NCBI RefSeq assembly: GCF_000814905.1
Contig: NZ_JXAG01000032.1
Span: forward strand, 1 to 64,000
Direction of reading: 5' to 3'
Origin: Enterobacter sp. Bisph1
GTDB taxonomy: Bacteria; Pseudomonadota; Gammaproteobacteria; Enterobacterales; Enterobacteriaceae
Length of the DNA stretch: 64,000 bases
Shown: piece by piece, positions 55,053-64,000 of the stretch
How positions within the stretch are numbered: the first letter of the stretch is position 1
Layout: every line of letters begins with the position of its first letter
Translations under genes and position numbers: made by a program
Notes under the pieces: generated by a model
What the model saw: only the letters and a program-made list of their open reading frames with translations
Databases searched by the model: none
Told to the model about the DNA's origin: nothing

Positions 55053-56378
55053 TTAGCGTTTTAAAGGTTGGCCTGCGGTTTCTCGCGCACGTAATACGGT
55101 AAGGAAAGTTATCAGCGCCGCGCCCATGATATAAAAGGCCGGCGAAAATTTATCGCCAGTGTTGGTGATAAGCCATGCGGAAAACCACGGTGTGATACCG
55201 CCAAAGAAGGCGACGGCGAAGTTATAGGCGATGGACAAGCCGCCATACCGTATGCTGGTGGGGAAAAGCTCTGCCATTGCGGCGGTACATGCACCGTCAA
55301 AGGCGGCGATAAACGCGCCCAGCATTACCATTGCCAGCACCGCCGAAAGCACATTACCGTGGGCCATCACCATCATTGCCGGATAACTGAGCAGGATAAA
55401 ACCGGCGCAACCCGCCAGCATTAATGGTTTACGGCCATATTTATCTGAAAGGTAGCCCATAAACGGCACCAGCAGGGCCACGGAAAAGAGACCGAGAGTG
55501 GTAATAGCGTAAGCGTTGAGTTTAGAAAAATGCAGCTCCGTCGCGAGGTAGCTCGGCATAAACGTTTGTAGCGTCCAGTGCCCTACCGCTTTGATCACCA
55601 CAAAACCGACGCAGAATAGTAGCGCGCGCCAGGCGGTAGTTACCGCTTTGCGCAGCGGCGCGGCTTCGGTTTGCCCGTTCTTCATAGCCTCAATAAATTC
55701 TGGCGAATCTTCCAGGTGCCTTCGTAAGTACAGTCCGACCCAGCCCAGCGGCCCGGCAATCAAAAACGGGATGCGCCAGCCCCAGTCGCTCATGGTGCTT
55801 TCGCCAAGGGTTGCGGTCAGCAGAAATACCAGCCCGGAACCGACCACGAAGGCCATAAAACCAAAGTTATCGATCCAACAGGTAAAATAGCCGCGGCGTT
55901 CCGTCGGCGCGTATTCCGCAAGGTAGGTTGTCGCGCCCGAACTTTCGCCCCCGGCGGCGAAGCCCTGAATCAAGCGCGTAATCACCAGCAGCACCGTTGC
56001 GGTGATCCCAATCTGGTGATAAGTGGGTAATAGCCCCATCACAAACGTCGCACCGGAGGTGAGCAGGATCACCGTCGCCAGCACTTTTTGCCGCCCTTTT
56101 CGATCGCCCATCGAGCCGAAAAACAGCCCGCCGAGCGGGCGCATAATAAAGCCCGCGCCGAAAACGGCGAAAGAGGAGAGCAACGCCACGCTGGGATCGC
56201 CGGCATGGAAAAATTGCAGGCCGATAATGGCGGCCAGCGTGCCATACAGGCCAAAGTCGAACCACTCGACAAAGTGGCCAATACCGGTGGCGAGCAGCAC
56301 TTTGCGTAATTTACGCGATCCAGCGGTCTGTTCTTGTGATGCCATGCGATCAAAAGCGTCCTGTACTGGCTGTGTCAT
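55053..56378 (-). CDS. MHS-family MFS symporter
   Basis: A 441-aa transporter with 12 helices of the metabolite:H+ symporter family (IGHFVEWFDFGLYG, GDRKGRQKVLA, RLIQGFAAGGESSGATTYLAEYAP, SDKYGRKPLML). The family takes up organic acids or betaines. GGAGG lies 4 bases before ATG 56378; an in-frame upstream start is not supported. Substrate unknown. Confidence 0.88.
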   Translation of the reverse strand: MTQPVQDAFDRMASQEQTAGSRKLRKVLLATGIGHFVEWFDFGLYGTLAAIIGLQFFHAGDPSVALLSSFAVFGAGFIMRPLGGLFFGSMGDRKGRQKVLATVILLTSGATFVMGLLPTYHQIGITATVLLVITRLIQGFAAGGESSGATTYLAEYAPTERRGYFTCWIDNFGFMAFVVGSGLVFLLTATLGESTMSDWGWRIPFLIAGPLGWVGLYLRRHLEDSPEFIEAMKNGQTEAAPLRKAVTTAWRALLFCVGFVVIKAVGHWTLQTFMPSYLATELHFSKLNAYAITTLGLFSVALLVPFMGYLSDKYGRKPLMLAGCAGFILLSYPAMMVMAHGNVLSAVLAMVMLGAFIAAFDGACTAAMAELFPTSIRYGGLSIAYNFAVAFFGGITPWFSAWLITNTGDKFSPAFYIMGAALITFLTVLRARETAGQPLKR

Positions 56379-56526
56379 ATCCCCTCCACTCGATAGTGTT
56401 TCTATAATAGATATACTATCTACCGCGCTTGTACGAATTACGCACAGCACTGTTAGCGGAAAATGTGATTGCTGCCCTGCTTTTCGCCACGGAAAAACAA
56501 GCAGGATCACATTTTAGACCTGCAGA

Positions 56527-56554
56527 AAAGAAAAAGCCCCGCACTAAGCGGGGC
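56527..56554 (-). terminator. Terminator of cybB
   Basis: On the minus strand GCCCCGC pairs with GCGGGGC around a short loop and is followed by TTTTTCTTTT. Confidence 0.85.
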
Positions 56555-56570
56555 CGGTCGACACGCTTTT

Positions 56571-57101
56571 TTAATGACGTTTTTTCGGCATCATGCGCAA
56601 CAGCGTGTTGTCTTTAAAATAATAGTGATGCGCCAGCGCCGCCGCCGCATGAAGCCCAATGACAAAATAACCGCTATTCGCCAGCAGCTCATGGTACTCC
56701 TTAAGCGTATCGACCAAATCGAAATTCGCTTCAGGCGCATACGGCATCACTATACCGAACGCAATCCACGGTCCGCCACGGTTATACATCATCAGCAGGC
56801 CCAGAATCGGTAAGGCAATAAACAGCAGGTAAATAACCAAATGCCCCAGGTGCGCAAGCCCGGTCAGCATCGTCGAAGGCTTGGGCACGATCGCAGGCGT
56901 TGGGCTTTTCAGACGCACCAGTAAGCGCGTCACCATCAGCACCAGAACCAAAATGCCACAAGAAACATGGACGATATTGAAATAAGGACGATAGCTGCGC
57001 GGGAAGAAACCGCGTAGCTCCATGGCGCAATAGGCGCCCACGACCAGCAGAAACACCAGCCAGTGAATGGCGATTTGTAAAGGGGAATATTTGCTTTGCA
57101 T
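56571..57101 (-). CDS. cybB: Cytochrome b561 CybB
   Basis: A 176-aa four-helix membrane protein, the same length as E. coli CybB (SPLQIAIHWLVFLLVVGAYCAMELRGFFPRS, VHVSCGILVLVLMV, LAHLGHLVIYLLF, GLHAAAALAHHYYFKDNTLLRMMPKKR). Histidines in the helices bind two b haems. CybB has been described as a superoxide:quinone oxidoreductase in E. coli. ATG 57101 fits the family start. Confidence 0.93.
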   Translation of the reverse strand: MQSKYSPLQIAIHWLVFLLVVGAYCAMELRGFFPRSYRPYFNIVHVSCGILVLVLMVTRLLVRLKSPTPAIVPKPSTMLTGLAHLGHLVIYLLFIALPILGLLMMYNRGGPWIAFGIVMPYAPEANFDLVDTLKEYHELLANSGYFVIGLHAAAALAHHYYFKDNTLLRMMPKKRH

Positions 57102-57322
57102 AAGAGAGCCCACAACGAACGAACCGGAAATCAACATAACTGTCTTTTATTAAAAATTCATTAACTTTTCTAATTAACTATTCAGCGACTTATCGTCCTT
57201 TATGGGTGATTTATTTGCCCAATTACGCCTGCCAGGTTATCTCTTACTGAGTGTAAAAAAAATAATCTCACTTTCATAACCGGGTCTGCCCACCGCACCC
57301 GGCCAACTCAACCAGGCAGCGC

Positions 57323-58249
57323 ATGAGAAATATCAGCCCGCAAGATTTACTCACTTTGATGAACGTAGCGGTACAACACGCCACCACGTTCCCCGTCTGG
57401 CCCAACGGTGAAGCCCCCGGCGCTGGCCTCAGCCCGGTGCAGTTTCAGCTTGAAGAGCATCATACCGGCCCCTCACCTTTTGATCGTTCCGTCACCGGCG
57501 TTCGCGCACCGCACATTACTGTCTATGCGCCGCAAAATCCCAACGGCGTCGGTATTCTGGTCACCCCTGGCGGCTCTTATCGGCGCGTGGTGCTGGATAA
57601 AGAAGGCAGTGCGCTGGCGCCGTGTTTCAACGCCAAAGGCTACACCCTGTTTGTGATGACCTACCGTTTGCCGGGCGACGGACATGCGGAAGGCGCAGAC
57701 GCGCCGCTGGCGGATGTGCAACGCGCGATGCGCGTGATCCGTGCACGCGCCGCCGAGTGGCGACTGGATCCTGAACGTATCGGTGTGATGGGGTTTTCTG
57801 CCGGTGGCCATGCCGCAGCAAGTCTTGGTACGCGCTACAATGCGTCGGTCTATCCTGCCCTTGATGAGATGGATAACCAGAACGCCCGTCCGGCCTTTAT
57901 GGCGCTGGTCTATCCGGTCATTACCATGCAGGACGAGATTGACCATCCGATGTCGCGCCAGCAGTTAATTGGTGAAACGCCGGATGAGGAGCAAATCCGC
58001 CGCTATTCAGCGGAACAGAATGTTGATGCCAACACGCCGCCAACCTTTTTACTGCATGCGGTCGACGATCCGGCGGTGAAAGTTGAAAATAGCGTGGTGA
58101 TGTTCAGCGCCCTGCGCCGTCTTGGCGTGCCCGTTGAAATGCACCTGTTCGAACAGGGCAAACACGGGTTTGGTATTCGCGATGCGCTGGGCTTGCCGGT
58201 TGCGGTATGGCCGGAGCTGATGATGGCGTGGATCGCCACCAAAGTGTGA
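57323..58249 (+). CDS. Alpha/beta hydrolase (acetylesterase-like)
   Basis: A 308-aa protein with the oxyanion region ILVTPGGSYRRVV, the nucleophile elbow GFSAGG (S159), Asp in LHAVDDPAVK and His in GKHGFGI. The layout resembles esterases that remove acetyl groups from sugars. There is no signal peptide. It converges with aldA and shares the hairpin at 58253. Confidence 0.85.
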   Translation: MRNISPQDLLTLMNVAVQHATTFPVWPNGEAPGAGLSPVQFQLEEHHTGPSPFDRSVTGVRAPHITVYAPQNPNGVGILVTPGGSYRRVVLDKEGSALAPCFNAKGYTLFVMTYRLPGDGHAEGADAPLADVQRAMRVIRARAAEWRLDPERIGVMGFSAGGHAAASLGTRYNASVYPALDEMDNQNARPAFMALVYPVITMQDEIDHPMSRQQLIGETPDEEQIRRYSAEQNVDANTPPTFLLHAVDDPAVKVENSVVMFSALRRLGVPVEMHLFEQGKHGFGIRDALGLPVAVWPELMMAWIATKV

Positions 58250-58252
58250 AAT

Positions 58253-58277
58253 GCGCCCCCGCTTGTTACGGGGGCGC
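58253..58277. terminator. Hairpin between convergent genes
   Basis: GCGCCCCCG (58253-58261) pairs with CGGGGGCGC (58268-58276). It has no T-run, so it probably marks message ends for both genes. Confidence 0.55.
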
Positions 58278-58282
58278 ACCGA

Positions 58283-59722
58283 TCAGGACTGTAAATAGAC
58301 CATTTGCGTTTGCAGATACTCATTCAGGCCGTGGCGGCCATCCGCGCCGCCGATACCCGATTTACGCCAGCCAGCATGGAATCCCTGCATCGCTTCAAAG
58401 TTCTCACGGTTGATATAGGTTTCACCGAACTTCAGCCCGCGCACGGCTTTCATGGCCGTGTTCAGATCCCGTGTGTAGACGGATGACGTTAACCCGTAAT
58501 CGCTGTCGTTTGCCATCGCCAGCGCCTCTTCCAGCGTGTCGAACGCAACCACCGGCAATACCGGGCCAAACGTCTCTTCATGGATAATCGACATCTGCTG
58601 GTTAACATCCAGCAGCAGCGTCGGCGGGTAGAAATAGCCTTTGCCTGCGACCGCTTTACCACCGAGCACCACCCGCGCGCCTTCGGATACCGCGCGCGCC
58701 ACTTTTTCTTCTACCCGTTTTAGCGCCGCCGCATTAATCAGCGGCCCCATGGCAATGTCGTCGCGCCGGGCCGGATCGCCAAACTGTACCGCTTTCATCG
58801 CTTCGCCGAGGCGGTTGACAAAGCGATCGTAAATCCCTTGTTGCACATACACGCGTTCGGCGCAGTTGCACACCTGGCCGCTATTGATGACGCGGGAATC
58901 CACGATCGCTTTCACCGCCAGTTCAAGATCGGCGTCATCAAAAACAATCGCTGGCGCTTTACCGCCGAGTTCCAGACACACTTTGGTGATATTTTTCGCC
59001 GCCGCCGCCATGATTTTTTCGCCCGCGCCAACGCTGCCGGTCATACTGACCATTGCCACTTTCGCATTCCCAGCCAGCTCCTGACCGACGGTTTCCCCCC
59101 GACCCAGTACCAGGTTAAATACCCCTTTGGGTAAGCCGATATCATGAACAATTTGCGCAAAAGCGATGGCGTTATTCGGCGTAAATTCGCTGGGTTTAAT
59201 CACAATGGTGTTACCGGTTATCAGCGCCGGTGCCATTTTGCGGGCGATCAGGAAGAAGGGAAAATTCCACGGCAAAATACCGGTGGTGACGCCGAGGGGA
59301 CGTTTAAACACAAAGATATTTTCGCCGGGACGATCGCTTTGCAGAATTTCACCTTCGTAGCGGCGCGCCCATTCGGCCATATAATCGATATAATCGGCGG
59401 TAAACGAGACTTCAACCTCGGCCAGCGGTTTGATCTTCCCCCCTTCGGCAACAATCAGCGCGCTGATTTCACTGGCGCGCTCACGAATACCCGCGGCAAT
59501 TTTACGTAACCAGCCCGCACGCTCAATGGCGGGCAGCGCTTCCCAGTCGGGCTGCGCACGCTCGGCGGCATCAATGGCTTTACGCGCATCTTCGGCGCTG
59601 CCATCGGGAATGCGCGCCAGGATCTCTTCCGTGGCCGGGTTAACGACATCCAGCCAGTTATCGCCTTGCCAGCTAACAAACTGACCATCGATATACATCG
59701 GGTGCTGTACGGGTGCTGTCAT
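58283..59722 (-). CDS. aldA: Lactaldehyde/glycolaldehyde dehydrogenase AldA
   Basis: A 479-aa NAD-dependent aldehyde dehydrogenase, same length as and very close to E. coli AldA. Catalytic Cys in NSGQVCNCAERV (C285 in E. coli numbering), Glu in LELGGKAP, and GILPWNFPFFLIARKM. It oxidises L-lactaldehyde to lactate in fucose/rhamnose breakdown and glycolaldehyde to glycolate. AGGAGCGAGGC precedes ATG 59722. An inverted repeat lies just upstream. Confidence 0.95.
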   Translation of the reverse strand: MTAPVQHPMYIDGQFVSWQGDNWLDVVNPATEEILARIPDGSAEDARKAIDAAERAQPDWEALPAIERAGWLRKIAAGIRERASEISALIVAEGGKIKPLAEVEVSFTADYIDYMAEWARRYEGEILQSDRPGENIFVFKRPLGVTTGILPWNFPFFLIARKMAPALITGNTIVIKPSEFTPNNAIAFAQIVHDIGLPKGVFNLVLGRGETVGQELAGNAKVAMVSMTGSVGAGEKIMAAAAKNITKVCLELGGKAPAIVFDDADLELAVKAIVDSRVINSGQVCNCAERVYVQQGIYDRFVNRLGEAMKAVQFGDPARRDDIAMGPLINAAALKRVEEKVARAVSEGARVVLGGKAVAGKGYFYPPTLLLDVNQQMSIIHEETFGPVLPVVAFDTLEEALAMANDSDYGLTSSVYTRDLNTAMKAVRGLKFGETYINRENFEAMQGFHAGWRKSGIGGADGRHGLNEYLQTQMVYLQS

Positions 59723-59745
59723 GCCTCGCTCCTGTAATGACATTG

Positions 59746-59774
59746 TTTTTAACAAGTGAATTCATTGTTAAAAA
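59746..59774. promoter_or_regulatory. Perfect 10-base inverted repeat upstream of aldA
   Basis: TTTTTAACAA (59746-59755) and TTGTTAAAAA (59765-59774) with a 9-base GTGAATTCA spacer. It ends 24 bases before the aldA start. A candidate operator; the regulator is not known. Confidence 0.55.
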
Positions 59775-59881
59775 TCTATCGGCACAGGGCATTTTTCTCA
59801 CTCAGGGAGCGGGATTTTGTGAAGGGACGCATAAAATAGCAACATAACAGCAACAAATGATTGACCGGCAGGCAGCCGAAA

Positions 59882-59917
59882 ATGCCCGTTTGCGGCAGGC
59901 AGAGCGCAAACGGGCAT
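59882..59917 (-). terminator. Terminator of ydcF
   Basis: ATGCCCGTTTGCG pairs with CGCAAACGGGCAT around a 10-base loop, followed on the minus strand by TTTTCGG. Confidence 0.8.
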
Positions 59918-59920
59918 CCG

Positions 59921-60721
59921 TTATAATGCGCGGTTGGCTAACGCGGCAGTCAGGGTTGTATCGGTCCTTAAAATCTGCCACGCCGCTTCCACCGAGGGTG
60001 GAAAATCAACGTGCACGATGAAATCATGTCCGTTGGGGCCATAGCCATTGGCATCATCGCGCAGGCGCGGCACCTCGCCCATCAGCAGCGACAGATAGCG
60101 TTCTACCGACCACAGACCGCGCTGCTGGGGCACAAAGGTGGTGCCATTCGCCGTATTCACCAGTTGGGGGGTAAAGCCCGGCCAGCTTAACCAATGCGGC
60201 GCATCGGCACACTGCTGGCTGAGGCGGGCGAAAGTCGCCATTGTGCGGCGCTGCATGGTCGGATCCTGCACCACCAGCGCCGTTTTGGCTTTTATTCCCT
60301 GCGCGGCCAATATATCCATACTGAAGCGCACGTTTTCACCACAGTTAGTGGACTTATCCTCAATGAGGATCTGTTTGTTATCAATGGACCAGAATTTGTG
60401 CGCTATATCGGCAAGGATCGCCGCCTCACCGCGCCCGGTAGTGCGTACCACATTGTAACGAGGATGGCGGGCGATGGCCGAATAGAGAAAGGTGGTGGAG
60501 TGGCCTACGCCGCCGCTGATCAGTAGCGGCGTCTGCTGGGCGGCCGCCAGCTGACAGGCGGCGTCGATAGTCGGGATCACGGCATTGCCCGCCAGAATCA
60601 CCACATCCGCACGTACCGGCGCTGGTTTATCGCTAAAATCATTGCGCGCCAGCCACGCGCCAAGCGTGTTCGCCGCCGCCAGCGAGTTTTGGGCTAACAC
60701 AGGAAAGGTTGTCATCAGCAT
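59921..60721 (-). CDS. ydcF: DUF218 protein YdcF
   Basis: A 266-aa protein, the same length as E. coli YdcF, with [51 protein letters not shown] and [16 protein letters not shown]. coli YdcF binds S-adenosylmethionine; its role is unknown. It has no signal peptide. GGAGG lies before ATG 60721. It is downstream of nothing on its strand and next to aldA as in E. coli. Confidence 0.93.
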   Translation of the reverse strand: MLMTTFPVLAQNSLAAANTLGAWLARNDFSDKPAPVRADVVILAGNAVIPTIDAACQLAAAQQTPLLISGGVGHSTTFLYSAIARHPRYNVVRTTGRGEAAILADIAHKFWSIDNKQILIEDKSTNCGENVRFSMDILAAQGIKAKTALVVQDPTMQRRTMATFARLSQQCADAPHWLSWPGFTPQLVNTANGTTFVPQQRGLWSVERYLSLLMGEVPRLRDDANGYGPNGHDFIVHVDFPPSVEAAWQILRTDTTLTAALANRAL

Positions 60722-60796
60722 AGAACCTCCTTCGTGTTCTGGCTTCCAGCCTAACGCAGTGATGATACGAAAACAGGGGATCTCTCTGAATTGCGG

Positions 60797-61258
60797 CTAT
60801 TCGTCAGTACGCAACTTTTTTTCGAAGCACATCGCGCCCGGCCTGCCGATATAGTTGCCGTAGTTTTCACGTACCTGATAGCCGTTACGTAAATAGAAGG
60901 CTACCGCGCGCTGGTTGGTTTTACGCGTCTCAAGCCACAGCTGTTGAAAGCCGCGCGCCCGCGCATGGTGTTCGAGAGTCTGCAGCAGTTGCTTGCCCAC
61001 CAGGCGAGTGCCGGGGCGCGCATACAGCCGTTTAACTTCGCCCGTCTCCGCTGACAAGGTGCGCAACGCAACGCACCCCACCGCGACGCCGTTTTCCCGC
61101 GCCAGCAAAAAGAAACCGCGCTCGCCCAGCGCATTGCCATCGAACGGGGTTCTGCCGGTGCTGCCGGTCAAGTGTAAAAGGTAGTCAGAAAGCGCGTCCT
61201 GCATTGCCAGACAGTCCGGATCGTTGGCGTCGGTAAAAGAGATAGTAAGAATACCCAT
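60797..61258 (-). CDS. GNAT acetyltransferase
   Basis: A 153-aa N-acetyltransferase: acetyl-CoA loop VKRLYARPGTRLVGKQLLQTLEHHARARGF, then LETRKTNQRAVAFYLRNGYQVRENYGNY. Substrate unknown. ATG 61258 is next to a small dyad GTGACGTTGTCAC (61260-61272), a possible operator. Confidence 0.85.
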   Translation of the reverse strand: MGILTISFTDANDPDCLAMQDALSDYLLHLTGSTGRTPFDGNALGERGFFLLARENGVAVGCVALRTLSAETGEVKRLYARPGTRLVGKQLLQTLEHHARARGFQQLWLETRKTNQRAVAFYLRNGYQVRENYGNYIGRPGAMCFEKKLRTDE

Positions 61259-61502
61259 TGTGACGTTGTCACCTTTGTTGCGTTTATTTTTATGAGTAAA
61301 TTAGATTACTTAGCATCAATAACCTATATTTTTTTAGTCTCCTTGCATTGCTGTACGGGGCGCACGTAGAATCATTAGCCCACTAACTATTTACACTGGC
61401 AACCTTCATTCCTTTATGAATAACCGCTGTCTCCGAAATTTTTCTTCGCGCACATCCCTCTGTCGCGCGCGTTCTCGATTACCTCAGGCTGGGAAAAAGT
61501 AA

Positions 61503-63155
61503 ATGCGTCTGCCAAAAAGCGATCCTTATGCCCCGCGCGAATGGCAGCCCCATGAAAAACCGATGCTGCTGGGTTCACCTTCCACGCCGTACCACAGTAC
61601 GCCACGGCGAATCGCCTATGGGATTGTCGGCCTGTTGGTGTGCATGACCGGCGCGCTGGGTAATGCGATGGTGGCGGCCAATCTGCAAAATCTGCAGGGC
61701 ACCTTTGCCGCCTGGTCGACGGAAATTGCCTGGCTGCCCGCGGTGTACGTGATGACCAACGTATCGATAAACCTGCTGCTGGTGAAGTTTCGCCAGCAAT
61801 ATGGCCTGCGTGCCTTTACCGAAGGGTTTCTGGTGCTGTATGTGCTGGTGACCTTCTTTCATCTGTTTATTAACGATCTCAGTTCGGCAATCCTGGTGCG
61901 TGCCGCCCACGGTATGGTAGCGGCGGCCCTCAGTTCCCTTGGGATCTATTACCAGATACAGGCCTGGCCCGCGAAACACCGCTTAAAAGCGCTCACTATT
62001 GGCATCACCGGATCGTCGCTGGCCATTCCCATCGCCCGCCTCTTCTCTTCGGAGCTGTTGCAACTCGACGAATGGCGCGGGCTTTACTTGTTCGAACTGG
62101 GTCTGGCGCTGGTCTCGCTGGCGTGCGTGATGGCGTTAAAGCTGCCGCCGGGGGATCGCAAAAAGGTCTTTGAGAAGAAAGATTTTATTACCTTTTTCCT
62201 CCTCGCGCCCGGTATGGCGCTGCTGTGCGCGGTGCTCTCGCTGGGGCGGCTCGACTGGTGGTTTGAAGCGCCATGGATCGGCTGGTCGCTGGCGGGCGCG
62301 GTGGTGCTGATCGTTGCCGCAATTACCTTTGAACACAACCGCAGCAATCCATTGCTTAATACGCGCTGGCTCTCCAGCGGCAGTATTGTGCGCCTTGGGC
62401 TGATTATGCTGCTGATCCGTATTGTGCTCGCCGAGCAGAACACCGGTGCGATTGGCTGGCTGCAATATGTCGGGCTGCAAAACGAACAGATGACTAATCT
62501 GGCCTGGTCGATTCTGGCGGGCATTATCTGCGGGATCATCGCCAGCTGCCTGACCATTAAGCCCCAGCGGCTGGCATGGCCGATTATCGCCTCGCTGGTG
62601 TTGATGATTGTTGCTTCACTGCTTGATAGCCAGTCCACCAGTTTGACGCGGCCCAATCAATTAATGCTGAGCCAGTTTTTACTCGGCTTCGCCAGCGCCT
62701 TTTTTATCGCTCCGGCGATGCTGGCAGGCATTGGCGGCGTAGTAGCGGAGCCGCGCAACCTGGTTAGTTTCTCGGTGCTGTTTGGTATGAGCCAGAATAT
62801 TGGCGGGCTGCTGGGATCGGCGATCCTCGGCACGTTTCAGACCTGGCGCGAGAAATATCACTCGAGCCTGCTGGCAGATCAACTCACCACGTTAAATCCG
62901 CTGGTCAATGAGCGTTTGCAGTATTACAGCCAGATGTTCCAAAGCCAGCTTGGCGACAGCGCGCTGTTGGGCACCCAGGCGGTGACGCAGCTGCAAACGG
63001 TGTCGACGCTGGAAGCCAATATTCTGGCCTATAACGATACCTATCTGCTGACGGCGAGCATTGCCGCCGCTACGCTGGTATGGATTTTATGGCGCTTGTT
63101 GCGCCTGCGCATTACTGCCCGGGTGAGTTTGAAACGCGCCACCGGCAGCAAATAA
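61503..63155 (+). CDS. DHA2-type MFS efflux transporter
   Basis: A 550-aa transporter with about 14 helices of the EmrB group. It has the segments GIVGLLVCMTGALGNAMVAANLQNLQGTFAAWSTEIAWLPAVYVM and QFLLGFASAFFIAPAMLAGIGGV, and a long periplasmic loop around the C-terminal half. It probably forms a tripartite pump with the HlyD protein 20 bases downstream and an outer-membrane channel. Substrate unknown. The 240 bases upstream hold its promoter. Confidence 0.87.
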   Translation: MRLPKSDPYAPREWQPHEKPMLLGSPSTPYHSTPRRIAYGIVGLLVCMTGALGNAMVAANLQNLQGTFAAWSTEIAWLPAVYVMTNVSINLLLVKFRQQYGLRAFTEGFLVLYVLVTFFHLFINDLSSAILVRAAHGMVAAALSSLGIYYQIQAWPAKHRLKALTIGITGSSLAIPIARLFSSELLQLDEWRGLYLFELGLALVSLACVMALKLPPGDRKKVFEKKDFITFFLLAPGMALLCAVLSLGRLDWWFEAPWIGWSLAGAVVLIVAAITFEHNRSNPLLNTRWLSSGSIVRLGLIMLLIRIVLAEQNTGAIGWLQYVGLQNEQMTNLAWSILAGIICGIIASCLTIKPQRLAWPIIASLVLMIVASLLDSQSTSLTRPNQLMLSQFLLGFASAFFIAPAMLAGIGGVVAEPRNLVSFSVLFGMSQNIGGLLGSAILGTFQTWREKYHSSLLADQLTTLNPLVNERLQYYSQMFQSQLGDSALLGTQAVTQLQTVSTLEANILAYNDTYLLTASIAAATLVWILWRLLRLRITARVSLKRATGSK

Positions 63156-63175
63156 TAATGTTACTGGAGTATCTA

Positions 63176-64000
63176 TGAGCCAGCAGGATGCCGCTAAAGA
63201 GCGCGCCAACACCCGCAGCAATTTGCGCGTGCTTTCTCTGTTTTCCGCCGCCGCGATTGGCCTGGTGGGCGTACTGGTGATTCTGTATGCCTGGAAACTA
63301 CCGCCTTTTACCCGGCATACACAATTTACCGATAATGCCTATGTGCGTGGGCAAACGACTTTTATTAGCCCGCAGGTCAACGGCTATATCACCGAGGTGC
63401 CGGTACAGGATTTTGCCATGGTGAAAAAAGGCGATCTGATTATGCAGATTGATGACCGTATTTATCGCCAGCGCGTCGATCAGGCGAAAGCGACGCTGGC
63501 GATGAAACGGGCGGCGCTGGATAACAATCTCCAGCAGCGTAAAAGCGCGCAGGCGGTGATCGCGCGTAACGAAGCGGCCCTTGCCAGTGCGAAAGCGTTG
63601 GATTTAAAAGCGCAGGCCGACCTAAAACGGGTAAAAGCCTTGACCGCCGACGGTTCGCTCTCGATTCGCGAGCGGGATGCGGCGCTCGCCACCGCCGCGC
63701 AGAACAGCGCCAGCATAGCCCAGGCGCAGGCAACCCTTGAGATGTCGCGCCAGGATCTGCAAACCACGATAGTTAATCGGGCGTCGTTACAGGCGGATGT
63801 CGAAAATGCCCAGGCCGCCCTCCAGCTGGCGCAAATCGACCTGCAAAATACCCGCATTGTCGCCCCGCGCGACGGACAGCTAGGGCAAATCAGCGTCCGC
63901 CTTGGCGCGTACGTGACGGCGGGCACGCGTCTTACGTCGCTGGTGCCTTCCCAGCGCTGGGTTATCGCCAATCTCAAAGAGACCCAACTGGCGAATGTGC
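63176..64000 (+). CDS. HlyD-family membrane-fusion protein (cut by window edge)
   Basis: The frame is open from ATG 63176 (CTGGAGTATCT upstream) to the right edge, 275 residues visible. It has an N-terminal membrane helix (VLSLFSAAAIGLVGVLVILYAW), a lipoyl-like half (AYVRGQTTFISPQVNGYITEVPVQDF...GDLIMQIDDRIYRQRV), a long coiled coil and the return strand NTRIVAPRDGQLGQISVRLGAYV. It links the pump at 61503 to an outer-membrane channel. The end lies outside the window. Confidence 0.88.

Noticed and set aside
59790-59840. CRP-like half-site TGTGAAGGGACGCATAAA upstream of aldA
   Set aside because: Only one good half-site; the second half does not match TCACA.

Overview
The window looks like chromosome from a member of the Enterobacteriaceae, probably from the Enterobacter/Kosakonia/Klebsiella side of the family. 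Many proteins are recognisably close to E. coli K-12 proteins (YdcS, RlhA/YdcP, OpgD, YdcJ, YdcI, AldA, CybB, FrmA, RimL, Trg, TehB), coding density is high and GC is moderately high. Gene order follows the E. coli ydc/trg/aldA region in long stretches (ydcF-aldA-cybB, trg, ydcI/ydcJ/opgD/rimL/ydcK/tehB, ydcO/ydcN/rlhA, ydcR-ydcSTUV-patD-ortT), with accessory genes inserted between the blocks. I see no tRNA, rRNA, CRISPR array or intact insertion sequence.

Layout. 1-5.6 kb: srfABC, with srfA cut by the window edge. 5.7-8.4 kb: an alpha/beta hydrolase, two tandem 57-aa OrtT/GhoT-type membrane toxins behind a perfect FNR-box match, and small unknown proteins. 8.6-15.7 kb: the ydcSTUV-patD polyamine/GABA-pathway operon with its MocR-type neighbour ydcR. 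15.9-18.5 kb: a cyanide-insensitive bd-type quinol oxidase (cioA, cioB and a 42-aa third subunit). 18.6-20.3 kb: a nitroreductase divergent from a LysR regulator. 20.5-26.6 kb: rlhA, ydcN (sutR), ydcO, an AraC regulator and an EamA exporter. 26.6-31.9 kb: a DppA paralogue divergent from a PepT paralogue, then tehB, ydcK and rimL. 31.9-33.0 kb: an AT-rich 1.1-kb insert with one PD-(D/E)XK-like nuclease gene, flanked by imperfect direct repeats of the opgD 3' end. 33.0-43.7 kb: opgD, a type-B carboxylesterase, ydcJ, ydcI, a YdeP-type molybdopterin oxidoreductase and arsRBC. 43.9-49.0 kb: a DUF2076 protein, an AmiD-like amidase without a signal peptide, the chemoreceptor trg with a sigma-28 promoter, and frmRA. 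49.2-55.0 kb: accessory genes (LprI-like, DUF4142, SRPBCC-MarR pair, DUF1330/LysR pair, AT-rich orphans). 55-64 kb: an MHS transporter, cybB, a hydrolase, aldA, ydcF, a GNAT protein and an MFS/HlyD efflux pair cut by the right edge.

Functionally the window combines nitrogen/carbon scavenging (YdcSTUV-PatD, AldA, the DppA/PepT paralogues), respiration under stress (CioAB, CybB, FNR-linked OrtT), detoxification (ArsRBC, FrmRA, TehB, nitroreductase, efflux pair) and envelope functions (OpgD, amidase, YdcF). The most unusual signals are the opgD-end insertion, the doubled ortT with its FNR box, the pairing of an ASKHA-like protein with a P-loop-like protein in srfBC, a Trg that keeps the NWETF tail, and several long inverted repeats in regulator-proximal promoters.
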